Assembly (NCBI RefSeq): GCF_011326755.1
Contig: NZ_JAAOIE010000002.1
Span: 744,001-808,000 of the forward strand
Length of the DNA: 64,000 bases
Source of the DNA: Cochlodiniinecator piscidefendens
GTDB lineage: Bacteria; Pseudomonadota; Alphaproteobacteria; Rhodobacterales; Rhodobacteraceae
Reading direction: 5' to 3'
In this document: one piece after another, positions 63,611 through 64,000 of the stretch
How the letters are laid out: each line of letters opens with the position of its first letter
Numbering within the stretch: the stretch's first letter is position 1
The notes under the pieces: generated by a model
Database searches by the model: none
The model's input: the letters and a program-made list of their open reading frames with translations, nothing else
What the model was told of the DNA's origin: nothing
Made by a program: the position numbers and the translations under genes

Positions 63611-63868
63611 ATGGCTGCACTAAGCGGAAAGCTAACGAAAAATCTGGTCCGGACCCTCGGTCCAGGTCGCCATGGCGACGGAAGCGGTCTGTACCTCGTG
63701 GTCGATCCATCCGGTGCAAGACGCTGGATTGTGCGTGTCACAGTTAAGGGCCAGCGCAACCGTGAAGGCAAGCCCTTGCGCACTGACTTTGGGCTCGGTG
63801 GCGCTGATGTTGTGACTTTGAACGAAGCGCGTGATCGTGCCTTGGAATATGCGTTTGTAGTTGGCTAA
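63611..63868 (+). pseudogene. Truncated tyrosine-recombinase integrase (N-terminal arm-binding domain only)
   Basis: 85 residues. The sequence MAALSGKLTKNLVRTL followed by GPGRHGDGSGLYLVVDPSGA and RRWIVRVTVKGQRNREGKPL is the DUF4102 N-terminal domain of phage/island integrases, through ARDRALEY at about base 63852. After that the expected continuation is lost and a stop follows six codons later; no core-binding or catalytic Arg-His-Arg-Tyr domain is seen downstream. Full integrases have about 400 residues, so this is a remnant. It sits behind tRNA-Ser in the orientation usual for tRNA-integrated islands. Confidence 0.82.
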
Positions 63869-64000
63869 TGGCAGCCGGGCCGCGTACAATCATTGGGTAG
63901 CTCGAAGCGACCATTGTATTGAGGTGTCATATCTAACGCGATTGAAGCCCATCACAGCCGAATTCCACTTCTTATAGATACCGCCAATAATCTCTTAAAC
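63869..64000. other. Window end, no recognisable gene
   Basis: The 132 bases after the integrase fragment contain short open stretches on both strands but no start with a ribosome site and no motif I can place. They may belong to a deleted or inserted segment that broke the integrase. Confidence 0.5.

Overview
The window reads as core chromosome of an alphaproteobacterium of the family Rhodobacteraceae (Roseobacter group). The reasons are the complete sdhCDAB, sucCD, sucAB and lpd set with mdh and ethylmalonyl-CoA (EMC) pathway genes (ccr, ecm/meaA, mch, mcl2) embedded among them in an order known from Rhodobacter-type genomes, a LuxR/LuxI pair, a yraM-type lipoprotein next to rsmI-yraN-gshB, and a conserved catalytically dead rhomboid next to murJ/trpS. 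Base composition looks close to 50% GC by eye, low for the family. I cannot name a genus.

Layout. 1-4.4 kb (minus): polar amino-acid ABC transporter (permease cut by the left edge, binding protein), a membrane-anchored MoeB/ThiF-like enzyme, dut and coaBC. 4.5-8.1 kb (plus): cobP/cobU, a histidine phosphatase, a GST with a Cys-rich tail, and comM (yifB). 8.1-11.2 kb (minus): alpha/beta hydrolase, gshB, yraN, rsmI. 11.3-18.6 kb: LpoA-like lipoprotein, glnD, murJ, pseudo-rhomboid, trpS. 18.7-22.7 kb: desaturase, universal stress protein, TetR-like regulator, nfu, tsaB, rimI. 22.9-27.5 kb: BMP-type (nucleoside-like) ABC importer operon. 27.6-30.8 kb: TauE/SafE plus TIGR02186-type protein, RecD-like helicase. 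30.9-32.5 kb: luxI, luxR and a 72-residue ORF behind a perfect CtrA-type site. 32.7-38.4 kb: ccr, an acyltransferase, ecm/meaA, deoD. 38.5-45.3 kb (minus): sdh operon with two small accessory genes, then mch, a DUF1737-like gene, nnrU and mcl2. 45.5-48.8 kb: small exported protein, second TauE/SafE, mdh, glycosyltransferase. 49-59.6 kb (plus): sucC, sucD, sucA, sucB and lpd with four interleaved genes for exported proteins or lipoproteins. 59.8-63.3 kb: RidA, GlxA-type regulator, glycosyltransferase, sulfotransferase-like protein. 63.4-64 kb: tRNA-Ser(GCT) followed by a broken integrase, the probable edge of an island.

How it fits together. Much of the window runs the TCA cycle and the EMC pathway, which assimilates acetyl-CoA without isocitrate lyase. 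Ecm needs coenzyme B12, and the cobP/phosphatase pair belongs to B12 assembly. The most notable regulatory signal is a pair of TGTGATCAC-type palindromes with identical 21-bp centre spacing upstream of both sdhC and sucC, suggesting one unidentified regulator for both operons. A second theme is CtrA: a 12-bp inverted repeat with CtrA half-sites sits on the comM start region, and a full TTAA-N7-TTAAC site sits before the quorum-sensing genes. No gene-free stretch exceeds 300 bp. I saw no CRISPR array, rRNA operon or intact insertion sequence.
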